From positions 248,001 to 312,000 of the forward strand of contig NZ_JAMOIC010000001.1 in assembly GCF_024448895.1 (NCBI RefSeq): DNA of 64,000 nt, written 5' to 3'. The stretch's first letter is position 1. Each line of letters starts with the position of its first letter. The stretch is from Stutzerimonas stutzeri. GTDB lineage: Bacteria; Pseudomonadota; Gammaproteobacteria; Pseudomonadales; Pseudomonadaceae. Shown here in pieces: positions 20,801 through 31,656 of this stretch. The notes beneath the pieces were generated by a model. It ran no database searches and had not been told where the DNA came from. It saw only the letters and a list, made by a program, of their open reading frames with translations. The translations under genes and the position numbers were made by a program.

Positions 20801-21690
20801 GCGTCGGCCGTCACCAATGCAGGCTCTGCCGGGGTGGGCAGCTGCTGCAGCTGAGCCAGCAGGCGGGACAGACGAGCCCGCAATTCGGAGCGTGGAACGA
20901 TCAGATCGATCGCGCCGTGATCAAGGAGAAATTCGCTGCGCTGAAAACCTTCCGGCAGCTTCTCCCGCACGGTCTGCTCGATCACCCGCGGGCCCGCAAA
21001 GCCGATCAGCGCCTTGGGCTCGGCAACGATGACATCACCCAGCATCGCAAGACTCGCCGACACGCCGCCGTAGACGGGGTCAGTAAGTACGGAAATGAAC
21101 GGAAGCCCCTCTTCTCGCATGCGCGCCAACACAGCGGAGGTCTTCGCCATTTGCATCAGAGAAATCAGTGCTTCCTGCATCCGTGCACCGCCGGACGCGG
21201 CGAAACAGACCAAAGGACACCGCTGCTCCAGCGCAGCATTGGCAGCGCGAACGAAGCGCTCGCCAACGATCGCGCCCATGGATCCACCCATGAATGAGAA
21301 CTCGAATGCACATGCTACAACTGGCATATGCATCAGGGTGCCGCGCATGGCGATCAATGCATCCTTCTCGCCAGTCTGCTTTTGCGCTGCTGACAGACGA
21401 TCCTTGTACTTCTTGCTATCACGAAACTTCAGCCGATCGACAGGCTCAAGTTCCGCGCCAATTTCTTCGCGGCCATCCTTGTCGAGAAAGATATCCAGGC
21501 GAGTGCGTGCGTCGATACGCATGTGATGCTGACATTTCGGACAGACATCCAGCGTTTTCTCAAGCTCCGGGCGGTAGAGCACCGCCTCGCACGAAGGACA
21601 TTTATGCCACAAGCCTTCTGGCACCGAGCTTTTCTGCGTTTCCGAACGCATGATCGAAGGGATCAGCTTGTCTACCAGCCAGTTGCTCAT
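20797..21690 (-). CDS. accD: Acetyl-CoA carboxylase carboxyltransferase subunit beta
   Basis: AccD forms the carboxyltransferase with AccA and makes malonyl-CoA for fatty acid synthesis. The 297-residue protein begins [14 protein letters not shown] and has the N-terminal four-Cys zinc ribbon ([18 protein letters not shown], then CPKCQHHM). The carboxylase core includes [19 protein letters not shown] and [20 protein letters not shown]. An upstream GTG at 21705 is open, but the ATG at 21690 has GGAG 9 nt before it and fits the family start. A gap of about 220 nt separates it from trpF. Confidence 0.95.
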   Translation of the reverse strand: MSNWLVDKLIPSIMRSETQKSSVPEGLWHKCPSCEAVLYRPELEKTLDVCPKCQHHMRIDARTRLDIFLDKDGREEIGAELEPVDRLKFRDSKKYKDRLSAAQKQTGEKDALIAMRGTLMHMPVVACAFEFSFMGGSMGAIVGERFVRAANAALEQRCPLVCFAASGGARMQEALISLMQMAKTSAVLARMREEGLPFISVLTDPVYGGVSASLAMLGDVIVAEPKALIGFAGPRVIEQTVREKLPEGFQRSEFLLDHGAIDLIVPRSELRARLSRLLAQLQQLPTPAEPALVTADA

Positions 21691-21912
21691 GCTTTTATTC
21701 TCCACAGCTTGTCAGTTCCGCGCGTTGCGACTGCACGCACCGGCAAAGTTCATCGTTGCGACCAGCTTCTCGTTGAGCTCGCTGCGTCGCGTATGCGATA
21801 GCCCAATTGGGGCGCTGTCGCTGAAATCTGATCGGTTGCTATACAACAACAGATCAATGGCGGACCCACTCATCCAGCGAATGGTAACTGGACGGCGATG
21901 CCCTTGGGTTCG

Positions 21913-22536
21913 TCACATCGAGGCTCGTACCAAGCGGACGAATTCCCTGACACTCTCGGCGTCCTTGATCCCCTTGCTCAACTCCACGCCCCCGCTTACA
22001 TCAACAGCAAATGGCCGCACTTGGGCCAACGCTTGTTGAATGTTCTGACAGGTGAGCCCACCGGCGAGAATCAATGGTTTCGACAAATCAGCAGGAATCA
22101 GCGACCAGTCGAAAACCTCGCCAGTGCCCCCAGGCGTTCCGGCGACGAAAGTATCGAGCAAAACCGCGCTGGCACCAGTGTAGCGGTCAACCTGCAGCCT
22201 GAGGTCATCGCCTGGCTTGACCCTGAGCGCCTTGTACCAAGGCCGATGGAAGCCTTCGCAATCCGCCGGTGTTTCGTCACCGTGGAACTGCAACATGTCC
22301 AGAGGAACCGCATCGAGCGTCTCGTTGAGTTCACAACGTGATGCGTTGACGAACAATCCGACAGTCGCAATGAAGGGTGGCAGCGCCGCAATGATCGCGC
22401 GCGCCTGAGCAATGCTCACTGCCCGAGGGCTTTTGGTGTAGAACACCAGACCGATAGCATCTGCGCCAGCTTCTGCCGCTACAAGCGCATCCTCTACGCG
22501 GGTGATTCCACATATCTTGCTACGGACGATAGGCAA
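21913..22536 (-). CDS. trpF: Phosphoribosylanthranilate isomerase
   Basis: TrpF isomerises phosphoribosylanthranilate in tryptophan synthesis. Homology begins at [20 protein letters not shown], with [25 protein letters not shown] and the C-terminal phosphate site [10 protein letters not shown]. No ATG is near: the next in-frame ATG upstream would add 70 non-homologous residues that overlap truA. I place the start at the TTG at 22536 (TTG CCT ATC GTC), giving 207 residues, the normal family length. The unusual start and weak ribosome site suggest low expression or coupling to truA. Confidence 0.9.
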   Translation of the reverse strand: MPIVRSKICGITRVEDALVAAEAGADAIGLVFYTKSPRAVSIAQARAIIAALPPFIATVGLFVNASRCELNETLDAVPLDMLQFHGDETPADCEGFHRPWYKALRVKPGDDLRLQVDRYTGASAVLLDTFVAGTPGGTGEVFDWSLIPADLSKPLILAGGLTCQNIQQALAQVRPFAVDVSGGVELSKGIKDAESVREFVRLVRASM

Positions 22537-22633
22537 CGGGCTGGTACCTGAGACAGACGATTCCGGATGGTAACAAAAGCATCGCAAGCTGCAACCCGGA
22601 TCATTGTTTAGCCAACCCTGGATCAGGCCAGGA

Positions 22634-23503
22634 TCAGGTTGAGTATTTGCGTACGTCTGGCAGTCCGGAAAGAAAGTGCGGCCCGAGATAGCGATCCGGA
22701 AGATCGAACTTCTCAGGGTAATCCACTTGCACGAGATACAGTCCATAAGGGTGCGCAGTGACCCCGCCCGTTCGCCTCACCCGGGATTCCAATACCTCAC
22801 GCGCCCACTCCACAGGCCGCTCTCCGGCGCCGATGGTCATGAGCACACCCGCGAAGTTTCTCACCATATGATGAAGGAAGGCGTTGGCCCGCACGTCAAT
22901 GACGATGAGCCGTCCGTGCTCCAGAAGCTCGAGATGATGGATGGTTTTGATCGGTGACTTCGCCTGGCACTGACGCGCCCGAAACGCACTGAAGTCATGA
23001 GTACCCACGAAAGCCTTCGCGGCTTCTCGCATAAGCGCCACATCCAGCGGACGGTGATTCCAGGTCACCTCTTCAGCTAGATGGGCAGGACGAATTTGAT
23101 CGTTGTAAATCACATAGCGGTAGCGACGAGCCATTGCACTGAAGCGTGCATCGAAGCTCGATGGCATCTGCTTGGCCCAGGTCACGCTGATATCGCCAGG
23201 CAAATTCATGTTGGCGCCCATGACCCAGGCGTGCATGGAGCGGTTTACAGGGGTGTCGAAATGCACAACCTGAGCGCATGCATGAACGAGCGCATCGGTG
23301 CGGCCTGCGCAACTCAGCACAACCGGGTGGCCGCCGGCGACTTTACTCAACGCATTCTCGAGAGAAAGCTGTATAGACGGCACTCCGTCACGTTGGCGCT
23401 GAAAGCCCCTGTAACGAGAGCCTTTGTACTCGACCCCGAGTGCGATTCTGAAAACGTCAGCGGCAGCCGTGGTGGCTGCCGCTTCGGGTACTGCCTCAAT
23501 CAT
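22634..23503 (-). CDS. truA: tRNA pseudouridine(38-40) synthase
   Basis: TruA converts uridines 38-40 of the tRNA anticodon stem-loop to pseudouridine. The 289-residue protein has [18 protein letters not shown] and the catalytic-Asp motif, here [18 protein letters not shown] (Gly is usual where Leu stands after TDA). The C-terminal half has [28 protein letters not shown], and [14 protein letters not shown]. It starts 2 nt after the fimV stop. An N-terminal Ala-rich extension of about 17 residues precedes the conserved domain. Confidence 0.94.
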   Translation of the reverse strand: MIEAVPEAAATTAAADVFRIALGVEYKGSRYRGFQRQRDGVPSIQLSLENALSKVAGGHPVVLSCAGRTDALVHACAQVVHFDTPVNRSMHAWVMGANMNLPGDISVTWAKQMPSSFDARFSAMARRYRYVIYNDQIRPAHLAEEVTWNHRPLDVALMREAAKAFVGTHDFSAFRARQCQAKSPIKTIHHLELLEHGRLIVIDVRANAFLHHMVRNFAGVLMTIGAGERPVEWAREVLESRVRRTGGVTAHPYGLYLVQVDYPEKFDLPDRYLGPHFLSGLPDVRKYST

Positions 23504-23505
23504 GG

Positions 23506-26283
23506 TCAGGCTAGTTTAGCGAGCATCTCTCGCGCCTCTTGCTGCTGGGTATCGCTGCCTTCACTCATGACTTCATCGAGGATATCGCGAGCGCCCTCGG
23601 CATCACCCATATCGATGTAAGCACGTGCGAGATCCAGCTTCGTCGTGGTTTCATCAGTATCGGCAAAGAAGTCGAAATCGTCGTCAATCGCCTCAGATGA
23701 CGGCTCGACTGGCTCGATTGCGGGCGTAGCTGAAACTACCGGCTGCTCGATCGGCTCCGCCATGTCGCGTGAAAGGTCTTCTAGATCGGCTTCCACCTCT
23801 TCCAGCTCAGAACGGAATGTTTCCGGTGCTGCGAGCGGCGCTGGCTCCTCGTCCAACGACAGATCAAACTCATCCGGCATACCCGCCTGTTCAGTCGGTT
23901 CGGATAGCTCGAAACCAAAGTCATCAGCAGGCTCAATAGCCGCAGGCTTGGATGAATCTTCATCCAGCGAGAACGACTGCTCTTCTCTCCGATTGGATGT
24001 GGGTTGCTCATCCAGGTCGAGCGAGAACGCGGCCAATTCGTCTTCGAATGAAGCATCATCAGGCTTGGATGGCTCGTCGAGCTCGAAGCTGAAATCGTCA
24101 GTTGATTGTTCCTGAGCGGCTGCATCGAGGCTCAGCTCATCGAACTTAAACTCATCAAGTTCGGCCTCGGTTTCGCTGGGAGACGTCATCGGTTCGTTCG
24201 TCAGATCATCGTCCAGCTCCAGATCATCCAAACTCAGATCGAAGCCGTCATCAGCGGGAGATTGCGGGGTATCGGGCCGAGCCTGTTGCACTTCGAGATC
24301 ATCAAGGTTGAAGCTGTCGAAATCGGCTTCATTTTCGCTCAATGAGGCGGCAGTAGCCGCAGCGCCAAAGCCGGCAGCTGCAGCCATCGCTGGATAGCGC
24401 GCCTTGGTTTGCTCGATAGCCGCTGTAGAACCGCCGATATCACGAAGTTCAGCTTCCTGGCGTGCGAACCCGTCCCGATCGCCGAGTTCTGCATAGACTT
24501 CCATGAGCTTCAGGCGCAGGTCACTGCGCTGCGGTTCATCATTCAATGCATTTTGGAGCAATTCTGCGGCTTGATTGAAGCGACCGTAAGCGATGTAAAT
24601 GTCGGCTTCAGCCAGTGGGTCCGCACTAGCGCCAGCAAGTGAATCAGCTGTCGGCTTTTCGGCCTCCTGAAAGCCATGCTCGCTCACGCCGGTATCAGAA
24701 GAGTCAAGGTTTTGCTGGACGGCGTAGAAGGTATCCTGTTCGCTATCGGCGAGAAGACTTTCCTGCAGCTCTGCCTCTTTCATCGCGTTGCGGCGGGAAA
24801 GCGCCATCAGGCCAACCAGCAACAGCAATAACGCACTACCGCCCAGCACGCCTAGCAAAACAGGATTGGCCAGCAATTCATCAACGTAACTGTCGCTCTC
24901 GATTTCGTCAGAAGTGGCGATCGGCTCTGCTGCCACTGGAGCGGGAGCTGGCTCCTCGGCTGCGGGGGCCGGACTGATTGCAGGCTCTTGCGTGGCTGAT
25001 ACCGCAGGGCTTGGAGCTGTATCAGATGTAGGCTCAACCTCGGCGTTCATTTGAGGAGAGGTATTTTCAGACGCGTCCGGGGCAACGCCACTGCCTTGCT
25101 CGGCCCCCTCAACCAACGAGCCTTCCGGTGGGGCAATTGCGCCCGCCGATTCAGCGTCGGTAGCTAATTGAGCCTGGAGCTTCGCGAGTTGATCATCCTT
25201 GAGCTGCATGAGGCGTTGCAGCTTATCCAACTGGCCTTGCAGATCACCGAGTCGATCCTTCAGATCAACATTCTCACGGCGACTTGATTCGAGGCCTTCC
25301 TCAGTCACTGCCAACTTGTCTCGCAAGGCGGCTGCGTCATCATTTCCACCAGCGTCACTACCAGTGGTGGCTTTGCCAGTTTCAGGTGCTACCAGACGTA
25401 GATTATCGCCCTGTTCGCTCTGCGAAGGCGCTGTTCCGGCTGAGCCGCGCTGAGTAGCATCGATTTGCCGCGCGCCTGAGGCTACCGAGCTAGCAGCCTG
25501 ACGCCAGCTGGCGTTTTGTTGAGCGACCTGCTGAATGGCTTCGGCCTGGGAGCGACTAGCAATCTGCTCAGCATTGGGCAATCGAAGTACCTGGCCGTTT
25601 TTCATACGGTTGATATTGCCACCGATGAAAGCCTCAGGATTCAAATCCTGAATAGCCAGCATTGCCTGATGCACCGTTCCGCCTTGACGGGCGCGGTCAG
25701 CCACTTCCCACAGCGTGTCGTTGGGAGTGACCTTGTACTGATCGCCCTGCAGCGCAGAGCTTGATGACGAAGATGAAGACGGAGCCGCAGGCCGAGGCGC
25801 TTGTGTTGGCGCCGCAGCGAGACGGGAGATAGGGGCTGCAACTGGCAGCTGAGGCGCAACGGATGCGGCAATCTCCGGCGAATAAAGCGGAGGATCAAGC
25901 AGCAGAGTGTATTCACGAAGCAGACGGCCGCTGGGCCATAGCACTTCAATGAGGAAATTGAGGTAAGGCTCGCGGACTGGCTTGGTCGACGAGACTCGAA
26001 TGACGCTCTTCCCATCCGGGCGCAGAACTGGCGTAAAGGTTAGATCAGTCAGGAAATACTGACGATCTACACCTGCGCGATTGAAGTCCGCGGCAGATGC
26101 CAGAACGGGTACTACTTCACCAGGCGCTAACGTCTTCGCATCCAGCAGTTCGATTTCTGCCACCAGCGGTTGATTCAATGCGGACTTCAGCGTGACCTCG
26201 CCCAATCCGAGCGCATAGGCCATTTCGGAAGTCAGCGCGGTCGCAGCCGCGATTGCCAGTACCAGATTGCGAACCCGAACCAT
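23506..26283 (-). CDS. fimV: FimV peptidoglycan-binding hub protein
   Basis: FimV is a polar-localisation hub needed for type IV pilus function and twitching in pseudomonads. The 925-residue protein has a signal peptide (VLAIAAATALTSEMAYALGL). A FimV N-terminal domain (about 25-130) is followed by a LysM domain (about 182-240, YKVTPNDTLWEVADRARQGG). A coiled-coil part (about 315-370) precedes one membrane helix near 470-490 (LLGVLGGSALLLLLVGLMAL). The cytoplasmic part is very acidic and contains TPR-like repeats. The C-terminal FimV domain (LDLARAYIDMGDAEGARDIL) ends the protein. It sits in its conserved place between asd and truA. Confidence 0.95.
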   Translation of the reverse strand: MVRVRNLVLAIAAATALTSEMAYALGLGEVTLKSALNQPLVAEIELLDAKTLAPGEVVPVLASAADFNRAGVDRQYFLTDLTFTPVLRPDGKSVIRVSSTKPVREPYLNFLIEVLWPSGRLLREYTLLLDPPLYSPEIAASVAPQLPVAAPISRLAAAPTQAPRPAAPSSSSSSSSALQGDQYKVTPNDTLWEVADRARQGGTVHQAMLAIQDLNPEAFIGGNINRMKNGQVLRLPNAEQIASRSQAEAIQQVAQQNASWRQAASSVASGARQIDATQRGSAGTAPSQSEQGDNLRLVAPETGKATTGSDAGGNDDAAALRDKLAVTEEGLESSRRENVDLKDRLGDLQGQLDKLQRLMQLKDDQLAKLQAQLATDAESAGAIAPPEGSLVEGAEQGSGVAPDASENTSPQMNAEVEPTSDTAPSPAVSATQEPAISPAPAAEEPAPAPVAAEPIATSDEIESDSYVDELLANPVLLGVLGGSALLLLLVGLMALSRRNAMKEAELQESLLADSEQDTFYAVQQNLDSSDTGVSEHGFQEAEKPTADSLAGASADPLAEADIYIAYGRFNQAAELLQNALNDEPQRSDLRLKLMEVYAELGDRDGFARQEAELRDIGGSTAAIEQTKARYPAMAAAAGFGAAATAASLSENEADFDSFNLDDLEVQQARPDTPQSPADDGFDLSLDDLELDDDLTNEPMTSPSETEAELDEFKFDELSLDAAAQEQSTDDFSFELDEPSKPDDASFEDELAAFSLDLDEQPTSNRREEQSFSLDEDSSKPAAIEPADDFGFELSEPTEQAGMPDEFDLSLDEEPAPLAAPETFRSELEEVEADLEDLSRDMAEPIEQPVVSATPAIEPVEPSSEAIDDDFDFFADTDETTTKLDLARAYIDMGDAEGARDILDEVMSEGSDTQQQEAREMLAKLA

Positions 26284-26880
26284 TGTGTAAATCCTTGTTT
26301 TTTAACTTTTCTCGGATCTTCGAGAGGGTCTTATATTCACTGCCTGCGCCCGCCAGGTGGCGGTCCCCCGTCAGCGATAAGCCTAAACAGTGTGTTGGCT
26401 AGAATTATTCTTCAAATTTCCAGCAAGTATCTTTTACAGATAGTGTTTTATCAACAACCCACCAGACCGGGTGGCATTGCCGGCCGCCCCTTTTCGCACG
26501 TTATCAGACACAATCCACAAATTGGCTCTACGACGGCCCGCCGCTGGCGGCGTTACTGAGGCCCAGGGGCGCCCAGTAGATTCAGGTTAGATAATTACGG
26601 CAGAGCGAGAGCGCGCGCACAGGCGTTCACTGTGCAAGTATTCCGATCGTTAATCAGAAGTCTCAACTGAGAACGCGCCTTAACTCCGTTAACGATGGAG
26701 TTTAGGCTGCTGCCTGCCAAATACACGTATCAACACCTTTCCGGATAACTGGACGGAGCCGGCCACACTGTAGCCGAAAGCCGTTCAAGCGCAGAGCGAA
26801 TACGGCTTAACCCGACGAAATAACGCTGGTCATAGCGACGTTCTTAGCAGCACTTCACTATCTGGTCGCCTTCACAGGCG
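26284..26880. other. Long leader/promoter region upstream of fimV
   Basis: About 600 bp without a credible gene. It must contain the fimV promoter. I see only a weak inverted repeat (AACTCC / GGAGTT at 26682-26687 and 26697-26702). The region is AT-richer than its neighbours around 26400-26460. Confidence 0.5.
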
Positions 26881-26918
26881 AAAAAAAAGCGCCGCGGCAA
26901 TGCCAGGGCGCTTTTTTT
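26881..26918 (-). terminator. Terminator of asd
   Basis: On the minus strand AGCGCC / GGCGCT (arms 26907-26912 and 26888-26893) with an inner GGC-AAT-GCC stem is followed by a run of eight T. T-runs flank both sides, so it can act in both directions. It lies about 20 nt after the asd stop. Confidence 0.88.
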
Positions 26919-26936
26919 ACATCTTTGATTACGAAT

Positions 26937-28049
26937 CTAGCGCTCTAGAATGATGCGCAGCATACGACGCAACGGCTCCGCAGCACCCCAGAGCAGCTGA
27001 TCCCCTACAGTGAACGCACCCAGGTAATGTGAGCCCATGTTCAGCTTACGAAGCCGCCCAACCGGAACTGACAAGGTTCCGGTAACCGATGTGGGACTGA
27101 GCTCCTGCATGCTGGCCTCACGGTGGTTCGGCACCAGTTTCACCCAGGGGTTGTGCTGACTGATCATTCCTTCGATATCGGAAATCGGTACATCCTTGTT
27201 CAGCTTGATGGTCAGCGCCTGGCTGTGGCAACGCATGGCGCCGACACGCACACAGATACCGTCTACCGGGATCGGACTCTTGAAGCGGCCGAGAATCTTG
27301 TTAGTCTCAGCCTGGGCCTTCCACTCTTCACGGCTCTGCCCGTTAGGCAGCTCCTTGTCGATGTAAGGGATCAAGCTTCCGGCCAATGGGACGCCGAAGT
27401 TGTCCACTGGAAAGGCTTCTGAACGCTGACATTCTGCAACCTTGCGATCAATTTCCAGAATTGCACTGGCAGGATTGGCAAGTTCATCCGAAACCGAGGC
27501 ATTGATAGCGCCCATCTGCTTGATGAGCTCGCGCATATTCTGGGCGCCTGCTCCCGATGCAGCCTGATAGGTCATGGCACTCATCCAGTCGACCAGGCCG
27601 TTTTCGAACAGCCCGCCAAGGCCCATCAGCATCAGGCTGACAGTGCAGTTACCGCCGATGTAATTGAGCGTGCCGGCATCCAACTGATGGTCGATCACCT
27701 TGCGGTTAACCGGGTCGAGCACGATGACCGCGTCGTCCTGCATGCGCAGCGTCGAGGCCGCATCGATCCAGTAGCCCTTCCATCCCGCTTCGCGCAGCTT
27801 GGGGAATACTTCAGTGGTGTAGTCGCCGCCCTGGCAGGTGAGAATCACATCCAGGGTCTTCAGTTCATCGATACTGTAAGCATCCTTCAGAGGCGCTGTA
27901 TCTTTGCCAATGGTGGGCCCCTGACCGCCTACGTTGGAGGTGGTAAAGAACACTGGCTCGATCAGGTCGAAATCCCGCTCTTCCAGCATCCGCTGCATGA
28001 GCACGGAGCCAACCATGCCGCGCCAACCGATCAGACCTACACGTTTCAT
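26937..28049 (-). CDS. asd: Aspartate-semialdehyde dehydrogenase
   Basis: Asd reduces aspartyl phosphate to the semialdehyde that feeds lysine, threonine, methionine and diaminopimelate. The 370-residue protein begins [20 protein letters not shown] (NADP-binding loop). It carries the catalytic cysteine in [15 protein letters not shown] and [20 protein letters not shown]. An upstream start at 28100 would add 17 unrelated residues; the ATG at 28049 has AGGTG 8 nt before it. It follows leuB on the same strand and ends in a strong terminator. Confidence 0.95.
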   Translation of the reverse strand: MKRVGLIGWRGMVGSVLMQRMLEERDFDLIEPVFFTTSNVGGQGPTIGKDTAPLKDAYSIDELKTLDVILTCQGGDYTTEVFPKLREAGWKGYWIDAASTLRMQDDAVIVLDPVNRKVIDHQLDAGTLNYIGGNCTVSLMLMGLGGLFENGLVDWMSAMTYQAASGAGAQNMRELIKQMGAINASVSDELANPASAILEIDRKVAECQRSEAFPVDNFGVPLAGSLIPYIDKELPNGQSREEWKAQAETNKILGRFKSPIPVDGICVRVGAMRCHSQALTIKLNKDVPISDIEGMISQHNPWVKLVPNHREASMQELSPTSVTGTLSVPVGRLRKLNMGSHYLGAFTVGDQLLWGAAEPLRRMLRIILER

Positions 28050-28224
28050 CGCAACTACACCTATATATATGCGGCCCGCATGGCGAGCCGTCGACAACAA
28101 GAAAGCGCTTTCGGATTCGAAAGCGAGGGCGTTGCTCGATCAGCAACACCTCGCCATATCGCGGCATTACGCCAAGCCGTAGCTCGTCTTTTCTATCAAC
28201 GGCCGGTCAATGGGGCCTGAGAGA

Positions 28225-29307
28225 TTACAACTTCGCGAGCGCGGCGACTACTGCATCGCCCATCGCCTGAGTATTCGCCTTCTGGCAGCCCTCGGACCAG
28301 ATATCACCGGTCCGAAGCCCCTGGTCGAGCACGTTGCTGACTGCCATTTCGATCGCATCCGCCGCGGCGATCTGGTTGAAGCTGTAACGCAGCATCATGG
28401 AAACCGAGAGAATCGTGGCCAGCGGATTGGCAATGCCCTGACCCGCAATATCGGGCGCCGAACCATGACATGGCTCGTACATGCCCTTGTTGCTGGAGTC
28501 GAGGGATGCGGAAGGCAGCATGCCGATCGAACCGGTGAGCATGGAAGCTTCATCCGACAGGATGTCGCCGAACATGTTGTCAGTGACGATTACGTCGAAC
28601 TGCTTGGGCGCCCGCACCAGCTGCATCGCAGCGTTATCGACATACATGTGGCTAAGCGCGACGTCCGGATAGTCCTTGGCCACCTCCTCCACCACGGCTC
28701 GCCATAGCTGGCTGGAAGCGAGTACGTTGGCCTTGTCGACCGAGCAGAGCTTCTTGCCGCGCACGCGCGCCATATCGAAACCGACCTTTGCAATTCGGCG
28801 GATTTCGCTTTCGCTGTAGGGCAACGTGTCAAAAGCCATACGCTCGCCGTTTTCCAGCACCTTGCTTTCGCGCGGCTGACCGAAATAGATGCCGCCGGTG
28901 AGCTCGCGAACGATGAGAATATCCAGCCCGGCAACGATCTCTGGCTTCAGACTGGAAGCTGCTGCCAGTTGCGGATACAGCAACGCAGGGCGCAGATTTC
29001 CGAACAAGCCAAGCTGCGAACGAATTTTTAGCAAGCCACGCTCTGGCCGGATAGCCGGATCGATGGTGTCCCACTTCGGCCCGCCAACGGCGCCAAGCAG
29101 GATGGCATCCGCAGCACGGGCACGCTCCAGAGTCTCGTCTGCCAGCGGCACGCCATACTTGTCGACCGCAGCGCCGCCGAGCTCGTCATAGCTCAGCTGG
29201 AAATCGAGCTGATACTTGTCGTTGGCCAGTTCCAGCACTTTGACCGCTTCGGCCATGATTTCCGGGCCGATACCGTCGCCAGGAAGAATCAGAATCTGTT
29301 TGCTCAT
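28225..29307 (-). CDS. leuB: 3-isopropylmalate dehydrogenase
   Basis: LeuB oxidatively decarboxylates 3-isopropylmalate in leucine synthesis, using NAD. The 360-residue protein begins [20 protein letters not shown]. It has [14 protein letters not shown], the metal/substrate Asp cluster [17 protein letters not shown], and the NAD-binding [20 protein letters not shown]. The ATG has GAGGA about 5 nt upstream. It is separated from leuD by 93 nt containing two hairpins. Confidence 0.96.
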   Translation of the reverse strand: MSKQILILPGDGIGPEIMAEAVKVLELANDKYQLDFQLSYDELGGAAVDKYGVPLADETLERARAADAILLGAVGGPKWDTIDPAIRPERGLLKIRSQLGLFGNLRPALLYPQLAAASSLKPEIVAGLDILIVRELTGGIYFGQPRESKVLENGERMAFDTLPYSESEIRRIAKVGFDMARVRGKKLCSVDKANVLASSQLWRAVVEEVAKDYPDVALSHMYVDNAAMQLVRAPKQFDVIVTDNMFGDILSDEASMLTGSIGMLPSASLDSSNKGMYEPCHGSAPDIAGQGIANPLATILSVSMMLRYSFNQIAAADAIEMAVSNVLDQGLRTGDIWSEGCQKANTQAMGDAVVAALAKL

Positions 29308-29326
29308 TGCATCCTCGTTTTCGTGG

Positions 29327-29389
29327 GGTGGATGAGGTTTTCTTCATCCGCCGAAATCATGCAAGGTGGATGGATGATGCTCATCCACC
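29327..29389 (-). other. Twin hairpins in the leuD-leuB spacer
   Basis: Two adjacent inverted repeats share the unit GGTGGATG. The first pairs 29327-29335 with 29344-29352 (9 bp, one G-T). The second pairs GGTGGATG 29365-29372 with CATCCACC 29382-29389 (8 bp, perfect). They lack long T-runs and lie between two genes of the same operon, so mRNA processing or partial termination is more likely than full termination. Confidence 0.65.
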
Positions 29390-29400
29390 CTCCCCTCATC

Positions 29401-30048
29401 TCATTTGATCGCGCCGAACAGCCACGGCTGGCTCTGCTGATGCGTGACTTCGAAGGTCTTGATGGCCTCCGCGTCTTGCAGTGTCAGGCCAATATCGTCC
29501 AGACCGTTCAACAGACAATGCTTGCGGAATGCGTCGACTTCGAATCCGTACGCCTTACCGTCCGGCCGGGTGACAGTCTGCGCAGCCAGGTCCACGGTGA
29601 GCTGATAGCCCTCACTCACTTCTGCCTGCTCGAACAGCTCATCGACCTCACTTTCCGTCAACACGATCGGCAGCAGGCCATTCTTGAAGCTGTTGTTATA
29701 GAAGATGTCGGCAAAGCTCGGCGCAATGATCGTGCGAAAACCGTATTCCTCCAGCGCCCAGGGCGCGTGTTCGCGGGAAGAGCCGCAGCCGAAGTTTTCG
29801 CGGGCGAGCAGAACGCTGGCGCCCTCATACCGCGGGAAGTTCAGTACGAACTCATGATTCACGGGCCGGTTTGAGCAATCCTGATTGGGCTGCCCCACAT
29901 CCAGATAGCGCCACTCATCAAACAGATTCTGGCCAAAGCCAGTGCGCTTGATCGATTTGAGGAACTGCTTGGGGATGATCTGATCGGTGTCTACGTTGGC
30001 GCGATCAAGCGGCGCGACAAGGCCGGTGTGCTGGGTAAATGCTTTCAT
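29401..30048 (-). CDS. leuD: 3-isopropylmalate dehydratase small subunit
   Basis: LeuD is the swivelling-domain subunit of isopropylmalate isomerase, working with LeuC. The 215-residue protein has the family signatures [40 protein letters not shown] and [19 protein letters not shown]. It starts 10 nt after leuC with a clear ribosome site (GAGGAG). The operon order leuC-leuD-leuB is normal, but the methyltransferase gene I recall between leuD and leuB in P. aeruginosa is missing. Confidence 0.96.
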   Translation of the reverse strand: MKAFTQHTGLVAPLDRANVDTDQIIPKQFLKSIKRTGFGQNLFDEWRYLDVGQPNQDCSNRPVNHEFVLNFPRYEGASVLLARENFGCGSSREHAPWALEEYGFRTIIAPSFADIFYNNSFKNGLLPIVLTESEVDELFEQAEVSEGYQLTVDLAAQTVTRPDGKAYGFEVDAFRKHCLLNGLDDIGLTLQDAEAIKTFEVTHQQSQPWLFGAIK

Positions 30049-30058
30049 GTCGCTCTCC

Positions 30059-31486
30059 TCAGGCCTGCATCAATTCACGAACGTCAACGAAACGACCAGT
30101 CACTGCTGCTGCTGCAGCCATAGCCGGACTCACCAGATGAGTTCTGCCACCGGCACCCTGGCGGCCTTCGAAGTTGCGATTGGAAGTGGAAGCGCAATGC
30201 TCGCCACTACCCAGCTTGTCCGGATTCATCGCAAGACACATCGAGCAACCTGGCTCGCGCCATTCGAAGCCGGCCTCGAGGAAAATCTTGTCCAGGCCTT
30301 CCGCTTCTGCCTGCTGCTTGACCAGACCGGAACCCGGCACAACCATCGCCTGCTTGACGGTTGCGGCCACCTTGCGACCTTTCGCCACTTCTGCCGCGGC
30401 GCGAAGATCTTCGATACGCGAGTTGGTGCAGGAGCCTATGAATACCCGGTCGAGCTGAATATCCGTGATGGGCTGATTGGCCTGAAGGCCCATGTATTTA
30501 AGGGCGCGTACGATGGAATCGCGCTTGACCGGATCGGCCTCAACCGCCGGGTCTGGCACGCGCTGATCGACTGCCAGTACCATCTCAGGCGAAGTGCCCC
30601 AGCTCACCTGAGGCATGATGTCTTCGGCCTTTAACTCAACGACCGTATCGAACACAGCGTCATCGTCCGAAACCAGACCTTTCCACAGCTCTACCGCCTT
30701 GTCCCAATCAGCGCCTTTTGGCGCAAAAGGACGACCCTCGACGTAGGCGATGGTCTTTTCATCCGCGGCCACCATGCCAACGCGTGCGCCAGCCTCGATG
30801 GACATGTTGCAGATGGTCATGCGGCCCTCCATCGACAGGTCTCGAATGGCGCTACCGGCAAATTCCAGTGCATGGCCGTTGCCGCCCGCTGTGCCGATCT
30901 TGCCGATCACCGCCAGCACGATGTCTTTCGCAGTCACGCCGAACGGCAATTCGCCTTCGACTCGAACCTGCATGTTCTTCATCTTTTTCGCCACCAGGCA
31001 CTGGGTTGCGAGCACGTGCTCCACTTCCGAAGTGCCAATGCCGTGTGCCAGTGCACCGAACGCGCCGTGTGTAGAGGTATGGGAATCGCCGCAAACCACG
31101 GTCATGCCTGGCAACGTTGCGCCCTGCTCCGGGCCGATCACATGCACGATGCCCTGACGCACGTCGTTCATCTTGAACTCGAGAATGCCGAAGTCATCGC
31201 AGTTCTCGTCCAGCGTCTGCACCTGGATCCGCGAAACCTCATCGGCGATCGATTCAAGTCCGCCCTGGCGCTCGCCCTTGGTCGTCGGTACGTTGTGGTC
31301 GGGGGTCGCGATATTGGCGTCGATGCGCCAGGGCTTGCGTCCCGCCAAGCGCAGGCCCTCGAACGCTTGTGGCGAAGTCACCTCATGAAGGATGTGGCGG
31401 TCGATATAGATCAGCGACGAGCCGTCGTCGCGGCGCTTGACCTCATGCATTTCCCAGAGCTTGTCGTAAAGCGTCTTACCAGCCAT
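30059..31486 (-). CDS. leuC: 3-isopropylmalate dehydratase large subunit
   Basis: LeuC is the aconitase-like 4Fe-4S subunit that, with LeuD, isomerises 2- to 3-isopropylmalate. The protein begins [20 protein letters not shown]; five extra residues from an upstream start are unlikely. It has [20 protein letters not shown] and the cluster cysteines in [14 protein letters not shown] and [15 protein letters not shown]. Divergent from the LysR gene at 31657; by analogy with pseudomonads that regulator probably activates leuCDB. Confidence 0.96.
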   Translation of the reverse strand: MAGKTLYDKLWEMHEVKRRDDGSSLIYIDRHILHEVTSPQAFEGLRLAGRKPWRIDANIATPDHNVPTTKGERQGGLESIADEVSRIQVQTLDENCDDFGILEFKMNDVRQGIVHVIGPEQGATLPGMTVVCGDSHTSTHGAFGALAHGIGTSEVEHVLATQCLVAKKMKNMQVRVEGELPFGVTAKDIVLAVIGKIGTAGGNGHALEFAGSAIRDLSMEGRMTICNMSIEAGARVGMVAADEKTIAYVEGRPFAPKGADWDKAVELWKGLVSDDDAVFDTVVELKAEDIMPQVSWGTSPEMVLAVDQRVPDPAVEADPVKRDSIVRALKYMGLQANQPITDIQLDRVFIGSCTNSRIEDLRAAAEVAKGRKVAATVKQAMVVPGSGLVKQQAEAEGLDKIFLEAGFEWREPGCSMCLAMNPDKLGSGEHCASTSNRNFEGRQGAGGRTHLVSPAMAAAAAVTGRFVDVRELMQA

Positions 31487-31656
31487 CGGACCTTTCCTCA
31501 TCAGTGCGTCGGGCTATAGCCCTTTTGCTTATGGGGTGATCCTAAGGACTTGCATTCGATTACTCAAATTCATATTTTTCATCCAATGCATTCCTTACCG
31601 GAATAGCATCAGACAAACGCATCGACACTGATTCCTTGTCACTGAACGGACCCAAT
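31487..31656. promoter_or_regulatory. Divergent leuC / LysR control region
   Basis: This 170-bp region separates leuC from the divergent LysR gene. It is AT-rich around 31550-31590 and contains dispersed TTGCATT / AATGCAT half-sites (near 31549 and 31585). Both promoters and the LysR-type site are expected here; the exact operator is not resolved by eye. Confidence 0.5.

Noticed and set aside
23645-24115. 156-residue Ser-rich plus-strand ORF
   Set aside because: Antisense shadow of the acidic, Glu/Asp-rich part of fimV; Ser content reflects complementary codons.
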